64,000 nucleotides of DNA from Triglochin maritima (Eukaryota > Streptophyta > Magnoliopsida > Alismatales > Juncaginaceae): NCBI GenBank assembly GCA_963682175.1, contig OY821790.1, positions 74,501 to 138,500 on the forward strand, given 5' to 3'. The position numbers and the translations under genes were made by a program. Positions within the stretch are counted from its first letter, which is position 1. Every line of letters begins with the position of its first letter. A model generated the notes under the pieces. It was not told the origin of the DNA. It did no database searches and saw only the letters and a program-made list of their open reading frames with translations. This document shows, piece by piece, positions 21,480-33,197 of this stretch.

Positions 21480-23061
21480 TGGCATGTTAAGAAGGGTCAC
21501 TTTCAACATTGTGTACATTCTGCCGAGCATGAGCAGGTTGACCCCTGCAATTTACCACAGGTTGACTCGGGAACTAACTATTCTCGTGTTCATGGAACTG
21601 ATGAGCCAACTGGCTAACTTGCATTTCCAAAGCCTTGATTGTACTTTGCATGCTCTGCATGAACGCTTGAAGGGTCGGATCACTAGAAGGGTCCTTGGGG
21701 TCAACCCGCTGGGGTAGTAGAGTCTTGTTGGAATAACCCGACGATGGGGCCTGAGCAGGTTGGTAATTATGGTGCTGAGACCTTTGATGTGGGGGTTGGT
21801 AGGTGGCCGATGGGTGTGGAGGTTGATAAGGTGGAGGTTGAGGTTGAGCGTGCGAGCTCTGACCGTGACCCCCACTAGCCCCCCAAGAGAAGTTAGGATG
21901 GTTACGCCATCCCGGGTTGTAGGAGTGACTGTACGGGTCGTTACGGGGCCTCTGTTGATACATCGCATTTGCATGCTCAGTATACCTTGGAGTGTAAGCG
22001 CATTCCAAGTCATCATGGCCCGTAAGTCCACACCTACTACACCCACGAGTAGCGACCTGAGCTACAGGAGCTCGGTCCAACTCTAAACTCTCAATCCTAC
22101 GCATAAGAGCAGCCAATTTCGCCTTAGATGCGATAGTTGACTCAACGTGATATGATCCAGCCCGACCAGAAGACCTGGCGGCTGGTGGCTCTCTCATGGT
22201 GCCTTACGCAAAGGTACGTTCAACCATTAACTCAAAAGTGTCCCATGCCTCATTGATGGGTTTCATTTGGAAATCACCCTGACACATCGACTCCAACAAT
22301 GTGCGGGTGTTGTTGTTGAGGCCCTCATAAACAATCTGGTACAGGTGCCATAGCTCAAGTCCATGATGAGGGCACTGCTGGAGAAGGTCCTTGAACCTCT
22401 CAAAGAAAGCATGAAAAGATTCGGTCTCAGTTTGATATATTTGTTGTATCTGGTGTTGTATCTGTTGAGTTTTCCTTTGAGGGAAAAATCTCTTCAGAAA
22501 TACGATCACAAAGTCATCCCAACACCGAATAGAGCTCGTCGGGAGGTTGTACATCCATTTCTTCGTGTTATCCTTCAACGCAAAAGAAATCATCCTCAAC
22601 CGGACTGAATCCTCATCAAGTTGTTGAAGCATGAACATGGAGCATACTTCCTTGAATTCACGTATAAAAATATACAGATCCTTCTTATTGGCAGTGAAGG
22701 TAGGAAGCATGCTCACATATTGAGGTTTGAGCTCATAGTTGTTCCCGCAAGCTGGGGGAAGAACTATGCAAGAAAGTTGGGTGGCCCGAACAGGATGGGT
22801 CCGCTCCCACAAAGTCATCGGTCTATCCTGTCGAGCTAAAGGTGGTGGTGCACCAAGAACTCGATCCTGACTGAATCCCTTTTCCTCTCGAGTCAGAGGA
22901 GGAGGAGAAGGAGGTCTACGTGGAGGTGGGAGCGGACCGAGGTAATCCATGTACGTAACCCAATCTCCCTCGTCCCCACGAGACGACTCGGCCTCATGCT
23001 CCAAAGGAGCACGAGGCGGAGATGGTCGATCACCTAGATCGTCTCTCTCAGAAAAATGCAC
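21480..23061 (-). pseudogene. Gag, copy B
   Basis: A 285-codon capsid frame runs from 23061 (DYLGPLPPPRRPPSPPPL, TQLSCIVLPPACGNNYEL, FLKRFFPQRKTQQIQHQIQQ, CPHHGLELWHLYQIVYEGL). It stops at a TAA near 22204 where copy A reads Trp (ERTFEWDTMRE). A second frame continues with the knuckle CSRCGLTGHDDLEC, Pro/Gln-rich repeats and SQLAHQFHE, and stops at 21574. Its Pro-rich N-terminal region shows the part that copy A has lost. Confidence 0.85.
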
Positions 23062-24131
23062 TCTCTCAAGTCGAGCGCTCTCACCAGAACGAGCCCAACC
23101 TCACATAAAATGCTCGACTCGACTCTAAATCAACACACAACAGAAGGTTTACTAAGAGGAGGAGACTACTCATAGAAAATAGATGAGGAGAGGACTCAGA
23201 TGAGGAGGGAAGAATCCCTAGAGCTAGCGTGGGTAATGGGAGAAGGTAGAAGCCTAATCTAGCAAGCACGGCTCAAACAATGTGAAGCAATGGGTCCTTA
23301 GGCTAGACGACTCCTAACTTCGAGGTCACTAGACTCGACACGCCTCACCTCCCCACAACGAAGACCACAATGCCCAGCAAGTGATACCAGATCCAGAGAT
23401 CCAGTACCTCCTACTGTCGACAAGGCAGGCGACGCCGATCAGGTCATGACAGTCTCGACTAGATTACTCTCCTCGTGCGTCCGAATTCCTTAGGGCCAAT
23501 GTCTACTTACTTTTAGAATTAAGACTTTTATTAAGAGTGATTTTTGGGGCCAAGGAAAGGGTGATAAAATCCCCCACCTTATCTTTTATGGGACAACCCA
23601 TCCTTAGTAACGTTTTCATCTTAAATCACTTCAATCAAACGCTCAACTCACTCTTGTCCCGATGCACCTTACTAACTAATGCATGATCAAAACATGCATG
23701 AATGAGAGATTTGGGTGCACGTACCTCACGCCAGCAATCAACAACAAAATGTAAAGCAAAGAAAGGGAAAATGCATGCAAGGTCTACAAATGGTGCATGA
23801 CCTAGATGGCAAGAAGTCTAATATTTTGCTTTGAGTTTTATGGTCCAAGTTGATTAAAGGGGATTGATTTTTAATCTGGGAGCAGACTAGAAGTCACAGC
23901 ATGCAAAATGGTACTCCCAGATAACTACAATGAACAAAACAACAACCAGAACAAATTTGAGAGAGATTGAGGCTCACCAGGCCACCAATTGGCGGTCACT
24001 TTTGGGTCTTTTGCTCTCACATTCCTCCAGTCGCTTCCCCTTGATCCTCCGAATGCCTGAAACAAACAACAACTAAAAACAAAAAATTAAAACCACTCGA
24101 GTCGTCCAAACCAAAGTCTGGACAGAGCACG
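23062..24131 (-). other. 5' leader of copy B
   Basis: Non-coding leader between PBS and gag, the reverse-complement counterpart of 13687-14750. A decayed dyad lies at 23980-23997 (GGCCACC-AATT-GGCGGTC). No other gene signal is seen. Confidence 0.6.
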
Positions 24132-24147
24132 TCCCCGGCAACGGCGC
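24132..24147 (-). other. Primer binding site of copy B, slightly decayed
   Basis: The minus strand reads GCGCCGTTGCCGGGGA preceded by TTTTTT instead of TTTTGG. This is the tRNA-Asp type site with its first bases altered. It sits between the LTR end at 24156 and the leader. Confidence 0.75.
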
Positions 24148-24155
24148 AAAAAACG

Positions 24156-24486
24156 TGATTGATTCGTTTTAATTAAAACCTCAAGTGCACGGCCGCGTTG
24201 AAGCTGTGGCAAATACGGGTCGATCCACAGGGAGGTGTGTCGACTTTTGGTTTGTGCGAAGGCGAGTGGGAAAGAAAGGAGAAAAGATTGATTACACTAA
24301 ACGACACTACACTAAACTAGTAAACGACAAGGAAGGAAATGAAAGTATAAAACGAACTAAAACTAAGCTAAGCAACTACTAATAGGAAGAATGGAATTCA
24401 GGAATGTAAAACCCTAAGGGGTGGAGTGTGTGTGTGTGCACATGAAATAAGTGTGGTGAATGCATGCAATAAGCTCAAGTGTGGTT
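24156..24486 (-). repeat. Family 2 LTR fragment, minus orientation
   Basis: The 3' end of an LTR read on the minus strand: TGATTGATTCGTTTTAATTA at 24156, then the segment around gtgcacggccgcgttgaagc that matches 8560-8655 in reverse. It stops near 24486, where the subrepeat array begins, so the upstream LTR part is missing. Confidence 0.7.
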
Positions 24487-26640
24487 AGTGTGGTAGACTT
24501 AAAAATTCAAGGTCTTCGCAAAATAGAAGTCAATTATAGAGGAAAGAAACTCTACAATGCGAAAAAAACTTCAAATTATTCAAATCAATGGATCTATTGT
24601 GGTATCACGTGATATGAAAAGCTTCCCATCACAGAACCCCCTGCTGTATTTTTGGCCACGCATTTAAACATCTAAATACAACTTCAGAGGAAAGTGGTTA
24701 TTGACAAAGCAATGTGATCCAACTTGCGATTTAATTATTTTGTGGACTTTAAGAAAGAAACATAAAATCCAAATTATGAATTTGGGGTTATTTCTTACAT
24801 TCTCCGAGATATGTTTCAAGTCATAATTCTTACTTTCTTATGATCAAGTCATAGGAAATTGTTATTTAATTTAGGAAGACCGAAACCAACGTGGTGATCC
24901 CATTTTTGTTGGGATGCATAACAAAAAAATAATATTATTTCGAACAAACAATTATTGTTATGTAATATCATGTTGGGAAACTTAAAAATTCAAGGTCTTC
25001 ACAAAATAGAAATCAATTATAGAGGAAAGAAACTATACAATGTGAAAACACTTCAAATAATTCAAAAGAATGAATATGTTGTGGAATCACGTGATATGAA
25101 AAGCTTCCCATCACAGAACCGCCTACTGTATTTTTGGCCAAGCATTGAAACTTCTAATTACAACTTCAGAAGAGAGTGGTTCTTGACCTAGCAATGTGAT
25201 TCGACGTGCGCTTTAATTATGTTGTGGAATTTAAGATAGAAACTTAAAATCCAAATCTTAAACATGGTGTTATTTCTTACATTCTCTGTGATAAATTTCA
25301 AGTCATAATTCTTACCTTCTTACATTCAAGTCATAGGAAATTGTTATTTATTTTATGACCGATAACCAACAGGGTGATCCAATTTTTGTTAGGATACAGA
25401 ACATAAAAATAATATTTTTTAGAACAAACAATTATTGTAATATAATATTGTGTCGGTAGACTTTAAAATTCAAAATCTTTGTAATATACAAGTCAATTAT
25501 AAAGGGGAGGGACTCTACGATGTGATAAAATTTCAACTAATTCAAAACAATGGATTATTGTTTTGAATTCTTTGAAACAATAATGCGAAGATAATTTAAA
25601 AATAACAAACGGGGTGGTCCCATTTTGGTTAGGATTTAAAATATAGAAATAATGTTAATTCAAACAAACAATTATCGTTATACAATATCATGTCGGAAGA
25701 CTTTAAATTTTGAGGTCTTCGCAAAATAGAAGTCAATTATAGAGGAAAATAACTCTACAATGTGAAAAAACTTCAAATAATTCAAAACTTTAGAACAAGC
25801 ATTAGACCTTGAATTTATTTCGTCTAAAATTCAAGGTCTTCACAATATACAAGTTAATTATAAACAAAGGGGACTCTATGATGTGATAGAACTTCAAACA
25901 ATTCAAACCACTTTATTATTGTGTTGAATTCTTTGAAACAATAATGTGAAGCTAATATAAAAATAACAAACGGGGTGGTCCCATTTTGGTGAGGATTTAA
26001 AATATAAAAATAATGTAAATTTGAACAAATAATTATTGTTATGTAATATCATGTCGGCAGACTTAAAAATTCAAGGTCTTCGTAAAATAGAAGTCAATTA
26101 TAGGGGAAAGGAACTCTACAATGTGAAAAAACATCAAATAATTCAAAACTTCAAAACAAGCATTAGACCTTGATTTTCTTTCCTCTTAAATTCAAGGTCT
26201 TCGCTATATACAGGTTAATTATAAACAGAAGGGACTCTACGGTGTGATAGAAGTTCAACCAATTCAAAACAATGGATTATTGTTTTGAATTCTTTGAAAC
26301 AATAATGTGAAGATAATATTAAAATAACAAACGGGGTGGATCCATTTTGGTTAGGATTTAAAATATAAAAATAATGTTAATTCAAACAAACAATTATTGT
26401 TATATAATATCGTGTTGGCATACTTAAAAATTCAAGGTTTTCGCAAAATAGAAGCCAATTATAGAGTAAAGGAACTCTACAATGATAAAAAAAACTTCAA
26501 ATAATTCAAAACTTCAGAACAAGCATTCCTCCATGAATTTCTTTCCTCTAAAATTCAAAGTCTTCCCAATATACAAGTTAATTATAAACAAAAGTGACTC
26601 TACGATGTGACACAACTTCAAACAATTCAAAACATTTAAT
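24487..26640 (+). repeat. Left arm of fold-back-like subrepeat array
   Basis: About nine divergent copies of a landmark (ATTCAAGGTCTTCGCAAAAT then TTATAGAGGAAAG...CTCTACAATGTG) run on the plus strand. Long units of roughly 480 bp also hold GTATCACGTGATA and TTCCCATCACAGAAC. Short units of 120-240 bp hold ACAAACGGGGTGGTCCCATT. No protein is recognisable. The array turns round near 26640-26690. Confidence 0.75.
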
Positions 26641-26689
26641 TATTATTTTGAATTCTTTTATAGAGGAAAGAAATTCAAGGTCTAATGTT

Positions 26690-26948
26690 TGTTCTGAAGT
26701 TTTGAATTATTTGAAGTTTTTTCACATTGTAGAGTTCCTTTCCTCTACATTTGACTTCTATTTTGCGAAGACCTTGAACTTTTAAGTCTGCTGACATAAT
26801 ATTATATAACAATAAATGATTTTTTGAATTAATATTATTTTTATATTTTAAATCCTAACCAAAATGGGACCACCCCGTTTGTTATTTTTATATTATCTTC
26901 ACATTATTGTTTCAAAGAATTCAAAACAATAATCCATTGTTTTGAATT
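26690..26948 (-). repeat. Right arm of array, innermost part
   Basis: The same subrepeats as in the left arm but in reverse: AATTATTTGAAGTTTTTTCA, then AACCAAAATGGGACCACCCC. It ends at CCATTGTTTTGAATT, where the CACTA element is inserted. The turn-over point lies just left, around 26640-26690. Confidence 0.75.
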
Positions 26949-27365
26949 CACTGTTGGAAAGTTGGTCTACCATGTCGGCCCTAGCACGCTGTATATTATC
27001 CCATCGACGTGGTCGACCCCTTACTACGTCGGCGATTACCAAACTGACATGGAAGACACCTTACCACGTCGGATATCATGAAGGCCGACGTAAGAGTATT
27101 TGATAATTTATACCCTGCCACGTTAGTTTTTGAAACCGACGTTGAAGGATTTTTTTAAAAAATCATTAATACTATACCACATCGGATTAATGAGTCTAAC
27201 ATGGTAGGCGGCCTTTCATGTCGGCGTTTTCATAATCCGACATAGAAGTGTGCATTATTCAAAATTTTATTTAAAATAATACACAGCAAACCACGTCGGT
27301 GTTTAATTAATCCGACGTGGTTGGGGATATTCCACGTTGGGGTTGAATTAAACCAACATGGAAGG
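26949..27365. repeat. CACTA left end: TIR and ACGTCGG subterminal repeats
   Basis: The terminal CACTG is followed by many copies of a motif like TACCACGTCGG or CCGACGTGGT in both orientations. Such clustered subterminal motifs are the normal transposase-binding arrays of CACTA elements. Confidence 0.75.
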
Positions 27366-27956
27366 GTATTCCTAAACCCATACAAAACCTTTACGCCTAA
27401 TTCAACAAACACAAATACGACGAGAGCTTTTCATTCCCTTCACTTCCGCCAACCTCCTTGCTCGCGCAACCTCCCCTTTTGGCAACATCCTTGCCCACAC
27501 GACGTCCCTTTCCATCCACCCCCTTAAAATGATGGTAAGTATAAATTGGAAGCAAGTTAGGACTTGTACCATTAAAAAATAAGTGATAATGTGGTTTACT
27601 TGACCTAACTGGATATTATTCGGAAGAATTTTTTTATTGGCTGAATTTGCTGCATTTGATCCTTAATTTTTTTTCGGCTGAATATCTTACTGTCTTGTGC
27701 TGCATTTGTTCTAAATTTGATCACCACATTTTAGTCGAAATTGTGCTGAACCTTGGGTTGACTTCTGATTTTAGTTGTGTTGAAATATGATATTTAATAC
27801 TAGTCTGAATTGGGCTGAGATTTGCTGACATTGATGGTGAATTTGGACATGAATTGATAGAATTTATCTGCAACAGTGGAAATGATTTACACTTGTTCTC
27901 GTAGTCGATTTCTGATTGTTTTGTCATGAATGTTTTTTTGTCTTTTTCAGATTAAT
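27366..27956 (+). other. CACTA 5' region, non-coding
   Basis: AT-rich stretch between the subterminal repeats and the first recognisable coding part. It may hold the 5' untranslated region and an intron: a pyrimidine-rich TTTTTCAG precedes the ATG region at 27957. No other feature is seen. Confidence 0.4.
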
Positions 27957-28886
27957 GGCTCCCAGCAAGAAGAACCACCCCCAAACTGGCGATGAAGCCT
28001 TGACATCGGTTCCTCCACGTGGAGCAACTCTAATGTTAAGTTTCAACAAAAAAAAACGTTAAGGTCCATTGCCTTTGGACTTTATTGGTCTCTTAGAATA
28101 GATCGAAGATAATAAAATTTATTGGCCTAGTTATTTGGGTACTGTCGCTAGAGCCAAGGTTGATATTTGTATAGAAAATTGGTCACAAGTTGATTCTTTT
28201 CTAAAAGAACAAATTTGGGAGGATATAATTGTATGTATTTGTTTATTAGTTTGATTTAAAATTTCCTCTCTTACTAATTTTCAAGTGTTTTTTTGGTTGT
28301 AGGCTAAATTCATTTTTGAATCCACTAAACCGTTGAAGAAGTGGATTTCCTATGTTAGTAAATGGTGGAAAGACTTTAAAACAAACCTAACGTACATGTT
28401 TATCTTTCGGGAATATAAGGACCATGACTCTTGTGATACTTACAGCTTCATTTTACTAATAACATGGGTTGGGTTCAAAAGAACTAGACTTTCTCCAGAA
28501 TTGATGGTTTATATACTCATTTTTTAATACATAGAATTTTTAATTTTTATTTTGATAATTAATCCATTATATTCTTTTTTGGAAATACAAGACTTGAACA
28601 AGAAATGACAACCTAGTAACAAGTTTTAGCATAGATTGTCCAGAGGGGGTTACCGCAAACTTGAGGAAGATATGTTGACGGAAAAAAATCCAAAATAAAA
28701 AGAAGCTTTGGAAGCGGGTATGACTGAAGAGCAGGCAAGTAATTTGTCGCCTCCATCTCTGATATCTAGAGAAGAAAAGTGGAAGAAAGCATGTATTACA
28801 CCGGAAGGCAGCTACATTAATGAAGATAGGATTGAACGTAAAGGTACGCGTGGCCCGAAGATGATAAGTCTAAAGGTGGGGATCTT
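27957..28886 (+). pseudogene. CACTA-associated N-terminal protein region, broken
   Basis: It starts MAPSKKNHPQTGDEALTSVP and, after a TAA, continues PLPLDFIGLLE, WPSYLGTVARAKVDICIENW and FLKEQIWEDI. After a likely intron come KKWISYVSKWWKDFKTNLTY, YRKLEEDMLTEKNPK and PPSLISREEKWKKACITPEG. This order resembles the plant Ptta/En/Spm transposase_24-type protein. At least three in-frame stops (after KKKR, after GLLE and after NPK) inactivate it. Confidence 0.65.
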
Positions 28887-29621
28887 TTGAAAGAGTATTT
28901 CTATGTGTTTTGCAATTCTGATGAAGTCCAACCTTATTTGGATGAGCAAATGACCATAGTGAAGGAAAAACATCCTTCATGGACTGATCAACAAGTAATC
29001 AATGCTCACAATAACGCTTTCGTTGACTGGTTCAGGAAAACTGTGTACGACCATAATATTTATGAAAATTTGAAGTGGTTGGCATATAAACCTAATCCTA
29101 TAGTGACATCTTATAATGGCTACGATATCAATGAGTTTTCTTTCTATACCAAAATGGAGGACGAGAAAAACACCATGCATAATAGTGGGGTCACTTTGGT
29201 AGTTGAATTGTTGCACATCTCTTGTTCGAAAGATAGAAATCTCATATATGCCAATATGTCTAATTATGGTCAGATTGAAGAAATATGGGAGTTTAACTTT
29301 ACTAAATTCAATGTTGCGGTATTTAAATGCAAGTGGGTGGACAAGAACAACAATCTTCAAGTCGATGAGTTGGGGTTTACTCTGGTGAACCTTAAAAAAG
29401 AAGGTTTTAAGAAAGATCCTTTCATTTTGGCAACTCAAGCAAAACAGATATTTTATGTAACAGACCCGTGTGCTATTGAATGGTTGGTAGTTTTAGAAGG
29501 AAAACGAAAAATCGTGGCTGAAGAAGATGTTAATGAGATTGGAGAAATTCCCCCATTTACACAAGAACTTGAACTTAAATCGCTCGATGATGATAGAACT
29601 GTTGACAACTTACTCATCTGA
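28887..29621 (+). CDS. CACTA transposase C-terminal region (DUF4216)
   Basis: A 244-codon frame. Residues 1-60 (FCNSDEVQPYLDEQ, HNNAFVDWFRKTVYD) match the segment that follows the TNP2 core in CACTA transposases. Residues 120-200 are a DUF4216 domain (YGQIEEIWEFNFTKFNVAVF, VDELGFTLVNLKKEG, PFILATQAKQIFYVTDP). The DDE-type core that should come first is absent. It joins the transposase_24-like region upstream, so the element seems to be a fusion of the two ends of a longer element. It probably could not catalyse transposition alone. Confidence 0.75.
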   Translation: MKEYFYVFCNSDEVQPYLDEQMTIVKEKHPSWTDQQVINAHNNAFVDWFRKTVYDHNIYENLKWLAYKPNPIVTSYNGYDINEFSFYTKMEDEKNTMHNSGVTLVVELLHISCSKDRNLIYANMSNYGQIEEIWEFNFTKFNVAVFKCKWVDKNNNLQVDELGFTLVNLKKEGFKKDPFILATQAKQIFYVTDPCAIEWLVVLEGKRKIVAEEDVNEIGEIPPFTQELELKSLDDDRTVDNLLI

Positions 29622-29934
29622 GATGATCATCATGAAGTAATATTGATCGAGGATCCTATGAGAAAAAAACAAAAACGTTAAAAGTAAAGGTTGATTGTAT
29701 GTTGTAATATTAACTAGATGCATTTGTATGTTACAAATGAACTAGATATGAAAGTTGTGCATTTGATAGATATGATTGTTGTGATTGCTGGACTGAATAT
29801 GAATGTTGTGACAATTAATTACTTGTTTAATAGATATGAATGTTGTGATTTGCTGGATTGAATATGAACTGCAGGGTTTGAGTCTGAATTACAGGAATCA
29901 AACAAATAAAAATGAAAAAAATCAAAAGAAATAT

Positions 29935-30410
29935 CCTACAACGTCGGCCTTTATGCAGAACCGACATTGTAGACACTCTAGCACGTCGGTTGTCAAAACC
30001 ATCGATGTGGTAGAATATTTCTTTTATTTTTTTTAATTTTTATTAACAACCCTACCACGTCGGTTGTTCTAATTCCAACATGATAGACTAGCCTATCACG
30101 TCGGTGTGCTTGTTTTCCGGCGTGATAGGGCCATACTACCACGTCGATTGTACAAAATAGCCGATGTGTAAGGATATGAATTATTTATAAATAAATTGAC
30201 GAGACCCACTAGCAGGTCTATCTACCACCTCAGTAAGATTCAAACTACGACTGACGTGAAAGTCGACACTATAACATCGGTTGTCACGACCGACATGAAA
30301 GTGTACCCTTGTATAACGTCTCCAGCTTACCACATCGGTCATTGAAAGAGGTCAACCCGACGTTGTACCCCCTTGATGTCCGACGTGGAAGCCATTTTTT
30401 CCCAGCAGTG
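29935..30410. repeat. CACTA right end: ACGTCGG subterminal repeats and TIR
   Basis: A dense set of TACCACGTCGGTTGT-like motifs in both orientations, ending in CCCAGCAGTG. It mirrors the left end at 26949-27365. Confidence 0.75.
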
Positions 30411-30413
30411 ATT

Positions 30414-31963
30414 GGTTGAAGTTCTATCACATCGTAGAGTCCCTTTCGTTTGCAATTGACTTGTATATTGCGAAGACTTTGAATTTTAAAGTTTGCCGAC
30501 ACAATATTATATAACAATAATTGTTTATTCGAATTAATATTATTTTTATGTTCTGCATCCTAACAAAAATTGGATCACCAAGTTGGTTATCGGACATCAT
30601 AAATTTAAAAAACAATTTCCTATGACTTGAATGTAAGAAGGTAAGAATTATGACTTGAAATGTATCTCAGAGAATGTGAGAATAACCCCATGTTCATGAT
30701 TTGGATTTTAAGTTTCTATCTTAAATTCCACAACATAATTAAAACGCACGTCAGATGACATTTCTTGGTCAAGAACCACTTTCCTCTTAAGTTGTATTTA
30801 GAAGTTTAAATGCTAGGCCAAAAATACAACAAGCGGTTCTGTGATGGGAAGCTTTTCATATCACGTGATACCACAATAGATCCATTGTTCCGAATTATTT
30901 GAAGTTTTTTCACATTGTAGAGCTCCTTTCCTCTATAACTGACTTCTATTTTGCAAAAACCTTGAATTTTTAAGTCTGCTCAGACGATATTACATAATAA
31001 TAATTTTGTTTGAATTAACATTATTTTTATGTTCTGCATCCTTACAAGAATGGGATCACCACGTTGGTTGTTGGTCTTCATAAATTAAATAGCAATTTCT
31101 TATGACTTGAATGTAAGAAGGTAAGAATTAAAACTTGAAATGTATCTCGGAGAATGTAAGAAATAACACCATGTTCATGAGGTGGATTTTAAGTTTCTAT
31201 CTTAAATTCCACAACATAATTAAAGCGCACGTCGGATCACATTTCTAGGTCAATAACCACTTTCCTCTCAAGTTGTATTTAGAAGTTTAAATGCTAGGCC
31301 AAAAATATAACATGCGGTTCTATGATGGGAAGCATTTCATATCACATGATACCACAACAGATCCATTGTTCTTAATTATTTGAATTTTTTTCACATTGTA
31401 GAGTTCATTTCCTCTATAATTGACTATTATTTTGCGAAGACCTTGAATTTTTAAGTTTGTCAACACGATATTATATAACAATAATTGTTTGTTCGAATTA
31501 ACTTATTTTATATTATACATCCTAACAAAAATTGGACCACCCATTTGGTTACTTTTATATTGCCTTTGCATTATTGTTTCAAAGAATTCAAAACAATAAT
31601 CCATTGTTTTGAAATGCTTTAAATTCTGTCACATCGGAGTCCCTTCCGTTTGTAATCAACTTGTATATTCCAAAAACCTTGAATTTGAAAGTCTGTCGAC
31701 ACAATATTATATAAAAAATAATTTTTGGGTCAAATTAATATTATTTTTATGTTCTGCATCCTAACAAAAATGGGATCACTGTGTCGGTTATCAGTCTTCA
31801 TAAATTAAATAACAACTTCCTATGACTTGAATGTAATAAGGTAAGAATTATGACTTGAAACATATCTTGGAGATTGTAGGAAGTAACCCCATATTCATGA
31901 TTTGGATTTTAAGTTTCTATTTAAAGTCCACAACATAATTAAAGTACACGTCGGAACACATTG
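30414..31963 (-). repeat. Right arm of array, middle part
   Basis: It continues the reverse subrepeats interrupted by the CACTA element. Several units carry TGATGGGAAGC, a GTATCACGTGATAC-like palindrome (near 30860), and CTTATGACTTGAATGTAAGAAG. It ends at TTGCTAGG, where the gypsy element has inserted with a ctagg duplication. Confidence 0.75.
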
Positions 31964-31968
31964 CTAGG

Positions 31969-33197
31969 TGATGAGAATTAAATTTATACCGCAAGTGCAC
32001 GGCGTCAATGAAGACGTGGCAAATACGGGTCGAACACAAGGAGGGAGAGATTTGTTATTAATGTGATTTCGATTCGGGGAAAGAAGGAGAGAAGAAATAA
32101 ATTGGGTTTTGAGATTTTTGGTTTTTAATTATCTAAAGCAAGAAACAAGAAAAATAAACTAAAACAAGAACAAAGAGGTGAATTCCGTCGGGTGGATGTT
32201 TAGATTTAAGGTTTAGATTAGAGAATTCAGAAACTTATAATAAATCATATTAGTTATAAAGCATTACATGATAAATGATTTAACATAAACTCAAGTAATC
32301 AAATTATACTAACACGAAATTAAAATAATAACATTCATTCATCTTCTCTTCACCCTAAATCCGTCACCTCCACCCTTTGGAAGAAGTTAGAAACTCATAG
32401 AGGGAGGAAGAAGGGGTCCTTGAGACATTACAAAAGAAAACTAAAAGTAAGAAATAAAAGACAGAATTTTATTAATGAAAAGAAGAATACAAAACTAATA
32501 TTAAGAATAAAAATTACAACCAAAGACCAAGGACCCTTCTAACATCGTTCTCGGGTCTATTTATAGTTGCTACAAGGGATCTAGGTATAATATTGGAAAG
32601 TACACGTGTCCAGACACGACTGGACGAAATTGGGAGACGCGGATCGATGCTTGGGCGGCGGAAACGCCGCACATTGTGTGTGTGGTGCGGCGGAAACGCC
32701 GCACAATCTGGCCTGATTTTGCCCGGATTTTGGTTGAATGTTTATGGTATGATTTGATCCTTCTTTGCGCGTCTCGATTGATTCTTTCCATTCTTTTGAA
32801 CTCCGTATTAATTCCTTCACATATTTGGAGATATACATTGATTTTTATATATATTTTCTCCAAGAGAATAAAAGCTACTCGTGATTTGCAATTAGGTCCT
32901 TGAATTTTTGCAGTTAAGTCCCCGGTTACTTTTGTGCTTATGTCCCTGTTCTTTTTTTGCAATTAGGACTTGAATGCTTTTATGCTTGGATACATTTCCA
33001 TTTGTAACCCGATAAACTTGAACTTGGTCTTTATGATAGAAATGAATCTTTTGCACGCGTTTATGCTCGGGATGTGGGTAAATTGCATTCAGGTCCCTGT
33101 ATTCTGTAAATAAGACTAAACACATACCTTAGTAGCATTTATTGATGTAAAAGTAATCTAAATGAAAGACATATGATGCAATGTATGCAATGCATCA
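31969..33197 (-). repeat. 3' LTR of young gypsy element
   Basis: 1229 bp; on the minus strand it runs from TGATGCATTGC (33197) to the CTCATCA end at 31969. TATA box at 32558-32567 (minus strand). Dyads TGCGGCG/CGCCGCA-type at 32654-32671 (first base changed) and 32686-32703. A 130-codon minus frame inside is also found in the other LTR and is not treated as a gene. Confidence 0.9.

Larger units (their letters stand above)
6919..24486. mobile_element. Nested family 2 Athila-like block
   Basis: Reading left to right: integrase tail (-), LTR (+), integrase-RT-protease-gag (-, copy A), PBS/leader/gag/pol relic (+, element D), LTR (+), integrase-RT-protease-gag-leader-PBS-LTR (-, copy B). The simplest model is that plus-strand element D inserted into the integrase of a minus-strand element. 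One version then lost D to a solo LTR, and an unequal exchange joined the two versions at 13656/13657. Copies A and B share the LTR-integrase junction and an integrase frameshift, which supports duplication of one dead copy. Confidence 0.55.
26949..30410 (+). mobile_element. CACTA element, non-autonomous
   Basis: Termini are CACTGTTGG at 26949 and its inverted partner CCCAGCAGTG ending at 30410, flanked by a 3-bp target-site duplication att (26946-26948 and 30411-30413). The sequence without the element, TTGAATT-GGTTGAAG, is found intact in reverse at about 26246-26275 in the same array, which confirms the boundaries. The 3462-bp element carries pieces of a CACTA transposase-associated protein but no recognisable TNP2 DDE core. 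Confidence 0.9.

Noticed and set aside
12573..22086. Plus-strand frames of 108 codons conserved opposite gag in copies A and B
   Set aside because: They are antisense to the Pro/Gln-rich nucleocapsid coding region, whose composition keeps the opposite strand open. Conservation follows from gag.
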